Of a stretch of 64,000 nucleotides of DNA, positions 56,501 to 64,000 are shown piece after piece. Source of the stretch: Gammaproteobacteria bacterium (GTDB lineage: Bacteria > Pseudomonadota > Gammaproteobacteria > GRL18); NCBI GenBank assembly GCA_026994225.1, contig JALWRI010000005.1, positions 1 to 64,000 on the forward strand, written 5' to 3'. A program made the position numbers and the translations under genes. Below the pieces are notes generated by a model. The model searched no databases, had not been told where the DNA came from, and was given only the letters and a program-made list of their open reading frames with translations. The first letter of the stretch is position 1. Each line of letters opens with the position of its first letter.

Positions 56501-59500
56501 TTCGGGGCGTTGCCAATATCCTCTTGCCAGCCCGTCTCCTGCACAATATAACTCACCCGTTACTCCTATAGGCACAGGATTTAACGCTTTATCTAATACA
56601 TAAACCTGCGTATTGCTAATTGGACAACCAATAGGAATGCTGTGCCATGTTGTCGGTATCTCTTCAATCTGATAACAACAAGTAAAGGTCGTGTTTTCCG
56701 TAGGACCATACCCATTTATTAAACGTAAATGAGGCCAACGTTGCCGTACTGCTTTAACACTCTCAAGTGGTAAGACATCACCGCCTGAGAGTAATTGTTG
56801 TAATGCCCCCAGTGCATCAAGCTGATAATGTACCATCTGTTCAAATAACCCGGCAGTAAACCAGGCAGTTGTTATTTTTTGTTGTTGTAGCAGATTTGCT
56901 AATTCTTGTAACGATAATAATCCAGCAGCAGGTAATACTAATTGCCCCCCGTTTAATAATGCACCCCATATCTCAAAGGTGGACGCATCAAAAGCAATCG
57001 CTGCATAATGTAAAATTTTCTGTTGAGTATCTAATTGTACATAGTGATTATTGATTACTAAACGATTAATACTACGATGTTCTATTGCTACCCCTTTTGC
57101 CTGTCCGGTTGATCCAGAAGTGTACATAATATAGGCCAACTGCGTAGCATGAATGAGTTTATCAAGATTGTTTTGATCCAGCGTATCCCAAGGTAATTGA
57201 TCCCACACGATAACTTTATCTGCTGCTATATCAGGTAAAATATCCTGTTGATGAGCAAAAACAACAAAACGAGCTTGACTGTCTTTTAACATAAATTGAA
57301 TACGCTGCACAGGATAAGACATATCAATAGGAACATATACCGCCCCAGCCTTTAATACCCCCAAAATACTACTAATAAGTGCTATAGATCGAGGTAAACA
57401 TAATGCTATCCGCTGTTCATTTGCTACACCCGCTAAAGATAAATAGTGTGCAAAACGGTTTGCTTGCTGATTTAATTGTTGATAACTAAATGTGCTTTGT
57501 TGTTCACCTTGTATCGCTAACAGTGCCATCTCATCAGGGTATTTTTCAACTTCTTGCTCAAACACGGCTACCACCGATTGATGACGAGGATAATAATTAT
57601 TTGTACGGTTCCAGGATAATAATTGCTGCCATTCTTTTGTACTAATTAAAGGGAGCTGATCTAAACATTCATCAGTATGGCTAACAATCGCATATAGTAT
57701 ATTTAGCCAATGTTGTGCCATATTTTCGATACGTTGTGCGCTAAATAAACGGCTTCGATATTCCCAAAAAACATGTAAACCTTGTTCAGTTTCTTCTGCT
57801 AAAACACTTAAATCAAATTTAGCCGTTGCGGTGTCTGCTTCGAGTACCTCTATCATTACATCCTGCTGCGCAACTAATGAGATATTTTTTTGATAGCTAT
57901 TTTGTAACGCAAATAATACCTGAAAAACAGGTGTATAAGCAGGATTACGCACCACCTTTAATGCTTCGACTAAATGTTCAAACGGGTATTCTTGATGTTG
58001 ATATGCAGCTAAACTCATTTGCCGTATTTGCAAAACAAACTGTTTAAACGATAGTTTTCCCTGTGGATAAGAATCCATCACTAAGGTATTGACAAAAAAA
58101 CCGATTAAATCAGTCAATAGCGGATCACTACGCCCTGCTATGGGTGATCCGCTTATAATATGTTCAGCTCCGGTATAACGGTATAATAAGGTATGAAATG
58201 CTGATAATAATAACATATACAAGGAACAATCAAGTATCTGTGCAAGTTGTTTTAATTGTTGCAATAGAGCAAGTGGAATATGTTGCCGCCATAATGCCCC
58301 TTGATGTTCCATTTCAGCCGGACGAGGATAATCGGTATCGAGTGCCAAAACAGGTATATCACTTAATCGCTGTTGCCAATATTGCTGATGTTGTTGTGCT
58401 TTCTTACTCTCTAAATAGTGTCGTTGTGCTAACGCATAATCTGCATACTGTATAGCTAATGCTGGTAATAATGATTGGTAGTTTTTCTGTTGTAATAATG
58501 CCTGATAATATTGCATTAATTCACGGATAAAAATGTGCATAGACCAACCATCAAAAATAATATGATGGATATTAAATAATAATAAATAATTATCAGGCTG
58601 CTCTATTAGCACACTAAAACGAAACAAGGGAAAACAAGATAAATCAAAAGGAGCAGTGATCTCTTTTTGCAAAATGCTTTGCTTTTCTTGTTCCTCTAAA
58701 GAAGTGATTACTTTGATAACAAATTGTTTGGCAATACTTTCCTGATAGATATGTTGGTGTGCTTTACCCTGTTGCGCTATAAATACCGTGCGTAAATTTT
58801 CATGGCGCATAATAAGATACTGCATTGCCTGTTGTAATACAGGAATGTTAATATTTCCTCTAGCACGTAATAATAAAGGCATATTATAACTGCCATCTTG
58901 CACTGTCATCTGTTGTAAGAACCATAATCGTTCTTGTGCAAACGATAACGGAATAACTGCTGGCCGCACTTGTTTAACTATCTCTGATACGCTATTTTGT
59001 GATGTATCTGCTGTACTATCAGCTTGTACTTGTTTATTTTCAATAAATTGTGCTAATGTCCGGATAGTTGGAGCATCAAAAATATCTTTTAATGTCAGTT
59101 GCAAGGTAAATTGTTGTCGTATTTTTGCTAACATTTGCACCGCTAAGAGAGAATGCCCCCCTAGTTCAAAGAAACTTTGATCCATACTGATCTCGTTTAC
59201 TAACAATATTTCCTGCCAAATTGTTTGCAATGTAGAGCATATTTCCTGCCATACAAAAGTAGGCATATCGTTATCAACTGTTTTTGTCCGTTTACTGTTT
59301 TTGTCCGTATAGTTTGCTAATAATACCTCCATCGCTAATTGCCCAGAACTATTGAGTGGTAAGCTATCAAGCGGAATAAATAATTCCGGTAACATATATT
59401 CAGGTAATTGTTGTTGTAATAATGCTTTCCATTGTGCGCTATCGAATGTTGCGGTAATAGCATGATCATAATATACGATATACGCTAATAATCGAGGAGA

Positions 59501-62500
59501 TGAAGTTGGCGATGCAGGGGACAAACATACAACACATTCAGCAACACCTAAACATTGTAACAGGGTATTTTCAATAGCCACTAGATCAATACGGTATCCC
59601 TTCCAGGTAACATAATTATCCCATGCCCCTGCATATTGTACTGTTCCGTCTGCTAAATAACGGGCTTTATCCCCTGTTTTATATACCTGCTTTGGATCAA
59701 TCGCATCGTTGCCTATCTCCCCTTTTGCTATATATAGCTCGCCCCATATCCCTTCAGGAAGTAATTGATGGTTATTATCTAAAATAAAGAACCGGCCATT
59801 TACAGGGCGTATCTCAAATAGCTCCTCGTTTTCTTGCACAGCGACTATACTCACTAAACCGGTTGCTACGTTTGCATAATAATAATACAAAGGAATACTT
59901 GTATATCGTTGCCATTGTTTACATTGTTCTTGTTGCGGTTTCTTCCCCCCAATCATCATATTATTTAAACACGCAGGTAAAAATAACCGATTATTAACGA
60001 TATAGTAAGTAACATGTTGCCAAAAATCAGTAGGAATATGGGCAATACTGATCTGATGATGAGTAAGTTGCTGATAAAAACCCTCTACGCTATGATCTGC
60101 CTCTGCAACAACGATCCTTGCACCCTGATATAACGCTACTAAAATCGCTTCCAAGGCATGGTATGTGTAAACAAAGTTCCATACAGATAAGGTATCTTGT
60201 GCTTGTATAGGATAACTATCTAAACCTTTTTGCAGTGCTTGTTGCAAATCTTTTTCGCTTAATGTATATCCTTTTACAGCGATGTTTGCTGTCTTGTAAA
60301 CCTGATCAAAGATATAAAAAATACTGACTAATTGTCCACTGCCAGGGACTATTAGTAGCGTTTCTTCCTGTTGTATAGCAACTGTCATATCTTCCCAATA
60401 CATGGTATTAACAGACAGTGCTGTATAATCTGCTGCCAAATGTTGAGGCAATATTAACAGGCTTGCGTTGCTATCTTTTAATATAGCATCTCGTTGCATT
60501 GCCGATAATTTTGGATCGAGCAGTACAAAACATGCCCCACTTTGATAGATAGCTAACATACTGATAACTAAAGCACAGCTTGCAGGAAAGCTGACTGCAA
60601 TCACCATCTGAGATAATGCCTCTGTGCTGTATTGCTGATGTAAACAATATTGTAATTGTGTTATTTTTTCTGCTACTTGTTGGTATGTATAACGATAGTT
60701 ATCATCAATCAGGGCTATTTTTTCTGCTCGTTCCTGATAGTGCTGTTGTAATCTAGCCGTTAAATTATTCTTTACGGGTATCTTGATATAATGATCTAAT
60801 AATGCTTCTCGCTCTGTGCGATGGAGCAATGAATAGGTGCATATTGTTTGCTCAGGATTATCTAAAATATTCTCTAATAAACGTATATAATAATGTGCAA
60901 ATTGCTGCATACTTTGCACACTAAATAACGCTTTGTTATAAACTAATACCCCGTGAATATCTTGTCCATTTTCTACCAGATCCAAGGTGAGATCAAATTT
61001 TGCTATTACTTGACTAAAATCAACTGATTGTAGGCTCATATCATCAATCTGAGAATGCGCAGCAGGAGTATTATGCAGAGCAAAATATACTTGAAATAAG
61101 GGGGTTCTACTTCTATCTCTTACAGGATTTAAGGCTTCAACTACTTTTTCAAAGGCAATATCCTGATGTGCAAAAGCCGCTAACACCTGTTTTTTCACAG
61201 CTTGCAAATACACACTAAAACGCTGATCCGCAACTATCTGTGTACGTATCACCAACGTATTGATAAAACAACCTAATATATTTTCCAATACGGCATGATG
61301 ACGTCCTGCCACCGATGTTCCAATGCTAATATCTTGCTGCTGGGTGTAGCGTTGTAATAAAATATTCAATACGCTTAATAGCAACATATACAAGGTAACA
61401 CCTTGTGTTTTAATAAAATCTTGTATTCTAAAACTTAATTTTGCAGGGAAAGAAAAGGCATGTAATCCGCCTTGCTCTGTTTTTATTCTAGGACGAGGAT
61501 AATCCAAAGGTAATTCTAATACCTCACTATTAGATAAGGTCTTTTGCCAATAGTCTAATTGCTGTTGTAATACTTGCTTACTTAAATGCTGTTGCTGCCA
61601 CAGTGCAAAATCTGCATACTGCACGGTTAAAGGGGGCAATGTAGGCGATTGATGATGGCGTAAAGCAGTATAAATGTGATTTAATTCATTAATAAAAATA
61701 CTCACTGACCAGGCATCAAAAATAATATGATGAAAATTGAATAACAAGTAATATGGCTGGTTTATATCCGCAGGTATTAATAGCTGTATACGCCAGGCTG
61801 ATTGCGCCAAGATAAAAACTTGCTGATAGAAAGTATTAGCTAAATAATGGAGTTGCTGCTCGCTATGATAAGATTTACTACTAAAATCCAGGGTATAATC
61901 GGTTAATACACATTGTTGTACTTCCTTCTCTTTTTGTATAAATTGCGTGCGTAAAATTTCATGGCGATGTTGTAAATACTGCAAACTCTCTGTCAATATA
62001 GATACATCCAGCTTACCCGATAATTGTAATGCCAAAGGAATATCATAGCTGTGGCTATCTGGATCTAATTCTGCCAAAAACCATAAACGTTCTTGCGCCC
62101 AGGATAAAGGAATAACACTCTCTTTAGTACGTACTGTTTGCGTTAATAAGGTGGATAATTTTAGTGCATCTTGGGTATTGACAGTAGCTATCTCCGTATC
62201 AAATAGACGAGCCATCTCAGATAACACACTATGTGCAAAGACCTGTTTTAAGCTAATTTCCTGTTGTAGTTGGGTTCTAATATGTGAAACTAAACGGGTT
62301 GCAAGTAGAGAGTGTCCTCCGAGTATAAAAAAATCATCCTCTCGCATCACTTTTTCTACCCCTAGCAGGGTTTCCCAAAGTTGTGCCAGGCGTTTTTCTG
62401 TTTCAGTAACCGGTAATTGACAAGATTTATTAATTTGTGCCGCAGGTAATGCTCGTTTATCTATTTTACCGTTATCTGTCAGAGGCATAGATGCTAAAGC

Positions 62501-64000
62501 TATCAGTGCTACAGGTAGCATATAATCGGGCAGCTTTTTTTGTAAAAATGCTTTTAACACCTTATCACTGACATCACCGACATAATAGCTGACAAGATGC
62601 TGCTGGGTATTATCGACCATTGTGACCGCTTCACGAACTAGCGTATGTTGCTGCAATAGGGTATCAATTTCCCCCAATTCAATGCGAAATCCCCGTATTT
62701 TTACTTGTTGATCCAAGCGACCAGCATACCATAAACGCCCATCTTCAAGCATTTTTACCTTATCACCACTACGATATAGTTTTTCCTTTGCTGTCTTGGT
62801 AAAAGGATTGTTAATAAACCGTTCTGCGGTCAATGTTGCACGTTGTAAATAACCATCTGCCAATCCTTCTCCTACGATACACAGTTCACCATAGATCCCT
62901 TTTGCTACTGGTTGAAGGTAGGCATCTAAAATATACACATCCAAATCAGGCAATGCTTGTCCAATAGGACTAGCCGTTAGTTTTTCATTTAATAATGCTT
63001 GCGTAATACGGCAATAAGTAACATGTACGGTCGTTTCAGTGATGCCATACATATTGATTAATTGTGGTAGCTCCTCACCATATTTATCTAACCATGTTTG
63101 TAATAGATGAATGTCTAGTGCTTCCCCTCCAAAAATAACATAACGTAAAGCCGCTAATTTTTCTAGCTGTGTATTATCTATCGCTATTAAGTGGTAAAAA
63201 GCAGAAGGTGTTTGATTTAATACAGTAATCTTTTGCTGCTGTAAAAAGTGATAAAATTGCGTGCTATCTTGTGTTATATCACTGTCTAACATCACCGCAC
63301 AACCACCATATACCCATGCCCCCCATATTTCCCATACAGAAAAATCAAACGCATAAGAATGAAAAATACTCCAGCGATCTTGTGGAGTAAAATCAAAGTA
63401 ATTTTCACTCGCATGGAATAGACGCATCACATTATAATGGCTAATCACTACCCCCTTTGGCTCTCCAGTAGAACCGGAAGTATAAATAATATATGCACTA
63501 TCAGTTGCCTCAACAACAGGCAAAGAGACGCTCTTATCTATTGCTGACAGCTCCCATTTATCCATATCAATAACGGCTATATCTGTTTCGCTTAGCTGTG
63601 CCATTAATTCTGAGTCAGTTATAATGGCATCAACCTTCGCATCCGCTAAAATAAATTGCAGACGTTCTAAGGGGGTATGCGGATCAATGGGTAAATAGGC
63701 AGCACCCGATGCTAATACCCCTGCAATCGCTAATAAAACTTTATCAGAACGGGATAAATAAATAGCAATAATACCGTCTCGTACAAATGGTAATAAATAG
63801 CTCGCCAAGCGTGTACTATAACGATGTAATTGTTGATAACTCCAGTGTTTATCCGCATATTCTATTGCTGTTTGCTGGGGCTGTTGGCTTGCCCAATAAG
63901 CAATATAATCATTTAAGTTATGGATATATGCAGGGATATTGCAAGGTTTACGGCGAGCTTGTATTAGCTCTTGATATGCCTGAGTAGAAAGATAACAAAG
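50531..64000 (-). CDS. Giant non-ribosomal peptide synthetase, N-terminus beyond window edge
   Basis: The minus frame is open from the window edge (64000) to its stop at 50531, 4489 residues visible. A TTG at 63808 is only an internal codon of an adenylation domain. Domains by position: A1 (63950-62440), T (Ser at 62309-62311), C (62140-60830), A2* degenerate (60800-59330), T, C (58990-57640), A3 (57620-56070), T, C (55790-54450), C (54420-53110), A4 (53090-51570), T, TE (51290-50540; GHSFGG near 51040). All T domains have GGHSL and no epimerase domain is seen. The codes I read by eye suggest Thr, Val and Ser. It is convergent with nirN. The product is unknown; release by TE may be hydrolytic or cyclising. 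Confidence 0.97.
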   Translation of the reverse strand, partial: LCYLSTQAYQELIQARRKPCNIPAYIHNLNDYIAYWASQQPQQTAIEYADKHWSYQQLHRYSTRLASYLLPFVRDGIIAIYLSRSDKVLLAIAGVLASGAAYLPIDPHTPLERLQFILADAKVDAIITDSELMAQLSETDIAVIDMDKWELSAIDKSVSLPVVEATDSAYIIYTSGSTGEPKGVVISHYNVMRLFHASENYFDFTPQDRWSIFHSYAFDFSVWEIWGAWVYGGCAVMLDSDITQDSTQFYHFLQQQKITVLNQTPSAFYHLIAIDNTQLEKLAALRYVIFGGEALDIHLLQTWLDKYGEELPQLINMYGITETTVHVTYCRITQALLNEKLTASPIGQALPDLDVYILDAYLQPVAKGIYGELCIVGEGLADGYLQRATLTAERFINNPFTKTAKEKLYRSGDKVKMLEDGRLWYAGRLDQQVKIRGFRIELGEIDTLLQQHTLVREAVTMVDNTQQHLVSYYVGDVSDKVLKAFLQKKLPDYMLPVALIALASMPLTDNGKIDKRALPAAQINKSCQLPVTETEKRLAQLWETLLGVEKVMREDDFFILGGHSLLATRLVSHIRTQLQQEISLKQVFAHSVLSEMARLFDTEIATVNTQDALKLSTLLTQTVRTKESVIPLSWAQERLWFLAELDPDSHSYDIPLALQLSGKLDVSILTESLQYLQHRHEILRTQFIQKEKEVQQCVLTDYTLDFSSKSYHSEQQLHYLANTFYQQVFILAQSAWRIQLLIPADINQPYYLLFNFHHIIFDAWSVSIFINELNHIYTALRHHQSPTLPPLTVQYADFALWQQQHLSKQVLQQQLDYWQKTLSNSEVLELPLDYPRPRIKTEQGGLHAFSFPAKLSFRIQDFIKTQGVTLYMLLLSVLNILLQRYTQQQDISIGTSVAGRHHAVLENILGCFINTLVIRTQIVADQRFSVYLQAVKKQVLAAFAHQDIAFEKVVEALNPVRDRSRTPLFQVYFALHNTPAAHSQIDDMSLQSVDFSQVIAKFDLTLDLVENGQDIHGVLVYNKALFSVQSMQQFAHYYIRLLENILDNPEQTICTYSLLHRTEREALLDHYIKIPVKNNLTARLQQHYQERAEKIALIDDNYRYTYQQVAEKITQLQYCLHQQYSTEALSQMVIAVSFPASCALVISMLAIYQSGACFVLLDPKLSAMQRDAILKDSNASLLILPQHLAADYTALSVNTMYWEDMTVAIQQEETLLIVPGSGQLVSIFYIFDQVYKTANIAVKGYTLSEKDLQQALQKGLDSYPIQAQDTLSVWNFVYTYHALEAILVALYQGARIVVAEADHSVEGFYQQLTHHQISIAHIPTDFWQHVTYYIVNNRLFLPACLNNMMIGGKKPQQEQCKQWQRYTSIPLYYYYANVATGLVSIVAVQENEELFEIRPVNGRFFILDNNHQLLPEGIWGELYIAKGEIGNDAIDPKQVYKTGDKARYLADGTVQYAGAWDNYVTWKGYRIDLVAIENTLLQCLGVAECVVCLSPASPTSSPRLLAYIVYYDHAITATFDSAQWKALLQQQLPEYMLPELFIPLDSLPLNSSGQLAMEVLLANYTDKNSKRTKTVDNDMPTFVWQEICSTLQTIWQEILLVNEISMDQSFFELGGHSLLAVQMLAKIRQQFTLQLTLKDIFDAPTIRTLAQFIENKQVQADSTADTSQNSVSEIVKQVRPAVIPLSFAQERLWFLQQMTVQDGSYNMPLLLRARGNINIPVLQQAMQYLIMRHENLRTVFIAQQGKAHQHIYQESIAKQFVIKVITSLEEQEKQSILQKEITAPFDLSCFPLFRFSVLIEQPDNYLLLFNIHHIIFDGWSMHIFIRELMQYYQALLQQKNYQSLLPALAIQYADYALAQRHYLESKKAQQHQQYWQQRLSDIPVLALDTDYPRPAEMEHQGALWRQHIPLALLQQLKQLAQILDCSLYMLLLSAFHTLLYRYTGAEHIISGSPIAGRSDPLLTDLIGFFVNTLVMDSYPQGKLSFKQFVLQIRQMSLAAYQHQEYPFEHLVEALKVVRNPAYTPVFQVLFALQNSYQKNISLVAQQDVMIEVLEADTATAKFDLSVLAEETEQGLHVFWEYRSRLFSAQRIENMAQHWLNILYAIVSHTDECLDQLPLISTKEWQQLLSWNRTNNYYPRHQSVVAVFEQEVEKYPDEMALLAIQGEQQSTFSYQQLNQQANRFAHYLSLAGVANEQRIALCLPRSIALISSILGVLKAGAVYVPIDMSYPVQRIQFMLKDSQARFVVFAHQQDILPDIAADKVIVWDQLPWDTLDQNNLDKLIHATQLAYIMYTSGSTGQAKGVAIEHRSINRLVINNHYVQLDTQQKILHYAAIAFDASTFEIWGALLNGGQLVLPAAGLLSLQELANLLQQQKITTAWFTAGLFEQMVHYQLDALGALQQLLSGGDVLPLESVKAVRQRWPHLRLINGYGPTENTTFTCCYQIEEIPTTWHSIPIGCPISNTQVYVLDKALNPVPIGVTGELYCAGDGLARGYWQRPELTEQAFIANPFEADPQERLYRTGDRVRYQKEGVLEFLGRQDFQVKIRGFRIETEEISACLNTHPAIQQSIVLVDEEKGASKRLLAYISVTKAFHNTQQIAKELATQLPAWMLPEQYIIVEQFPLTPVGKIDRKRLAAEYTPAMKSASRLPRNEIEQAVGEIWQELLGIETLDIEDDFFALGGHSLLVIQLLARIRETLQVEMTVRDVFTHSTIEALAKMIADAECLPLPTITVAKEYSDPIPLSFMQERLWFLEQLEPANPVYNIPFALQFQQAPEQNILAQAWKMIVQRHQSLRTVFKKDANGSPYQCIQALPETVLHTDNLIIEKTIDDDQQIRQYLLKKAQHCFNLEKGPLYQCILLHLSYPDRTEWILVFNFHHLVADGWSLGILFNELQQAYQDLMAGVAPKLPALTIQYRDYAIWQRQYLHAERLAAQIQYWKKQLQDCPYLLAFPTDYPRPKIQTFNGDYVTALLDTTLQTQLKEIAVAQGATLFMLLLSIWQLLLSRYAGQDDICVGTPIAGRRQKETEALIGFFVNALVIRTDTSKNPLFIDLLARVKATVIEGFSHQDIAVEQVLDVLDIPRNVSYAPVVQIAFALQNFSWQQVDAEDTGITVLSLHNHTAKYDMTLTASETRQGISLHLEYNTDLFKTTTMQTLLRHFQRLCQQIVANPSYPIHLYTLADQEELLQSMAICVDTVLDIIPLSSIQRDLYLDSIRYPDSVHNSFGGVLDIPQAIYLPHWQQAYQAVFDAEPLMQSSLHACPLAYAEVAYFVQKKSQQLVVLECLQAKDLEIPWQDYVKQRIYQPYQWDAPLYQHFLIALNPQHYIAVIAAHHILVDGLSGGVFLMKMLQGYEQLQKGAALPVHQSYTASYTQWNRQHFDTESIYLYWQEKFMQAQALNIPAPAICQNNDTAYAQQQVYVFTPEQWQAIQKVCRQQRITPNIYFKAVYGYLLYLLAQPEQDFYFYEILDARPPENPLALGCYYQQQPHFFPIHLWQSDHTLLDVMAYLRKYRKLGDKRHISIWLQQTLTQQAGNRGNVQFYYNYYHFPDYIEGLGESLQIEQYPPIPFKDQVYLVVNAGHRQPHLKLYYDRRYFHAEKLLQRAIYIAQQATMISPDVPNFAAIQTLFQTERTLLLDSFNATYVDYSNKNSIYALFFQQVQKMPAATAVIYQDCRLTYQQLYLQIEQLAVYLQQHGVTANSIVAVSAYRSIELVIAIWAIIRAGAAYLPLDPDYPAKRQQFIQADAQFIHLLYHHRSAKKIAIETTHSINLDTLLPQLHASSVVQKPIVYEQAENLSYVIYTSGSSGEPKGVMIPYKGLINRLLWMQDTFVLTPQDKVLQKTPYSFDVSVWEFFWPVMMGACLVMAEPNGHKDPAYLRQIIQQQQISIIHFVPSMLAVFLEQLNTANVDDCQSLRHVLVSGEAVSKDLQQQFYRCFEHQDIQLCNLYGPTEASIDVSYYPCDNTDPWSNVAIGKPIANSQLYILDKHLQCVPKGVAGELHIAGVGLAKGYLNRPELTAKAFIDNPFNDGEKLYKSGDLCRMREDNVIEYLGRMDAQVKLRGQRIELEEIASILRQHTAVADAVVLVDQEQLRAWLVLTEQETDITTLHSYLAQHLPSYMLPQSMQIIEQIPLTGNGKLDRKRLLAIPLETVSQRYVAPRNKLESHLVQLWEQVLGVQGIGVEDDFFALGGHSLLAVRLMTLLQQEYPQTIPLSLLFQHPTIATLARLLSEQTDNTASPYIALQKEMDESLPILYCVHGIGGSVFPFKALAEGLQGYYNVYGIASPGLYQDSYALSNVVDIAQHYIAQIPLSKEQDVYLAGHSFGGLIALEMARILLEQGYAVHHLLLLETASPDYIQHHVCTTQGQAWMEQIGEQLPPSLQSFLPTSLAALLEDKAHWLEHLQQIGLSSWEERAVKLLLHSMDAMYYYQGNSYQGTASLLIAQHSVGHTQGWDKWFSQPLRQYQIPGDHESMLQPGQVEALITYLQQLVST
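53110..54420 (-). other. Second of two tandem condensation domains in the NRPS
   Basis: After a canonical C domain (HHLVADGWS, near 55360) the next module does not start with an A domain. Another condensation-type domain begins IIPLSSIQRDLYLDS and has an intact HHILVDG (near 54000), then leads directly into A4 (Ser). It differs in sequence from the three other C domains (no PLSxAQERLWF). It could be a modifying or interface-like C-family domain, or the scar of a lost A-T pair. Confidence 0.75.
59330..60800 (-). other. Degenerate adenylation domain A2* in the NRPS
   Basis: This domain keeps part of the late A-domain core (VYKTGDKARYLADGTVQYAG and WKGYRIDL) and lies between C and T domains. 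The A3 phosphate loop (SGSTGxPKG) is replaced by PGSGQLVSIFYIFDQVYKT. The YGxTE motif is replaced by YYYYANVATG. The A10 catalytic lysine motif NGKxDR reads SSGQLAMEV. It should not be able to activate an amino acid itself. The following T domain has an intact Ser. Confidence 0.85.

Noticed and set aside
63787-63987. Apparent start of the NRPS at a TTG near 63808
   Set aside because: The minus frame stays open upstream to the window edge and reads as the front of an adenylation domain (TAIEYADKHWSYQQLH), so this is not a real start.

Overview
This is an AT-rich chromosomal segment that reads as a gammaproteobacterium. It carries the block suhB/trmJ/cysE/iscRSUA-hscBA-fdx-iscX/ndk/rlmN/pilW in the order seen in Pseudomonas-like genomes, and also cmoAB, lptM-lysA and cyaY. 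A complete nirS/nor denitrification locus and a Calvin-type class II aldolase in a tkt-gap-pgk-pyk-fba cluster suggest a facultatively denitrifying, possibly autotrophic or methylotrophic gammaproteobacterium (for example Thiotrichales-like). That placement is inference; no rRNA, tRNA, plasmid or phage gene was seen.

Layout. 1-10106 (minus): truncated pilW, rlmN, ndk, the full ISC iron-sulfur operon with a recognisable iscR promoter, cysE and trmJ. 10195-12977 (plus): suhB and a TgpA-type membrane transglutaminase. 12984-17088 (minus): an esterase, cyaY, a 433-base non-coding stretch with hairpins, then a sigma-54 response regulator overlapping a soluble receiver-kinase. 17170-21340 (plus): lptM (47 codons), lysA, cmoA, cmoB, purC. 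21341-30652 (minus): FKBP isomerase, purK, purE, fba, pyk, pgk, gap, tkt. 30815-34946: a thioredoxin-like protein (minus), then metK, ahcY, metF (plus). 35022-36609 (minus): malic enzyme and rpmE.

36756-50500 is a denitrification island. Leftward run norC, norB, norE-like, a frame-disrupted norF-like gene, norQ and norD. Rightward run nirS, nirC, nirF, nirD, nirL, nirG, nirH, nirJ and nirN. Two perfect FNR/DNR-type boxes lie in the 250-base divergent intergenic region, so nitrite reductase, its heme d1 assembly genes and NO reductase are probably switched on together under low oxygen and NO.

50531-64000 (minus) is the 3' part of a giant non-ribosomal peptide synthetase that runs off the right edge. 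The visible order is A1-T-C-A2*-T-C-A3-T-C-C-A4-T-TE. Binding-pocket residues read by eye suggest Thr (A1), Val (A3) and Ser (A4). A2* has lost the core adenylation motifs, and two condensation domains sit back to back before the last adenylation domain. The NRPS and the poly-T disrupted norF are the most unusual content of the window.
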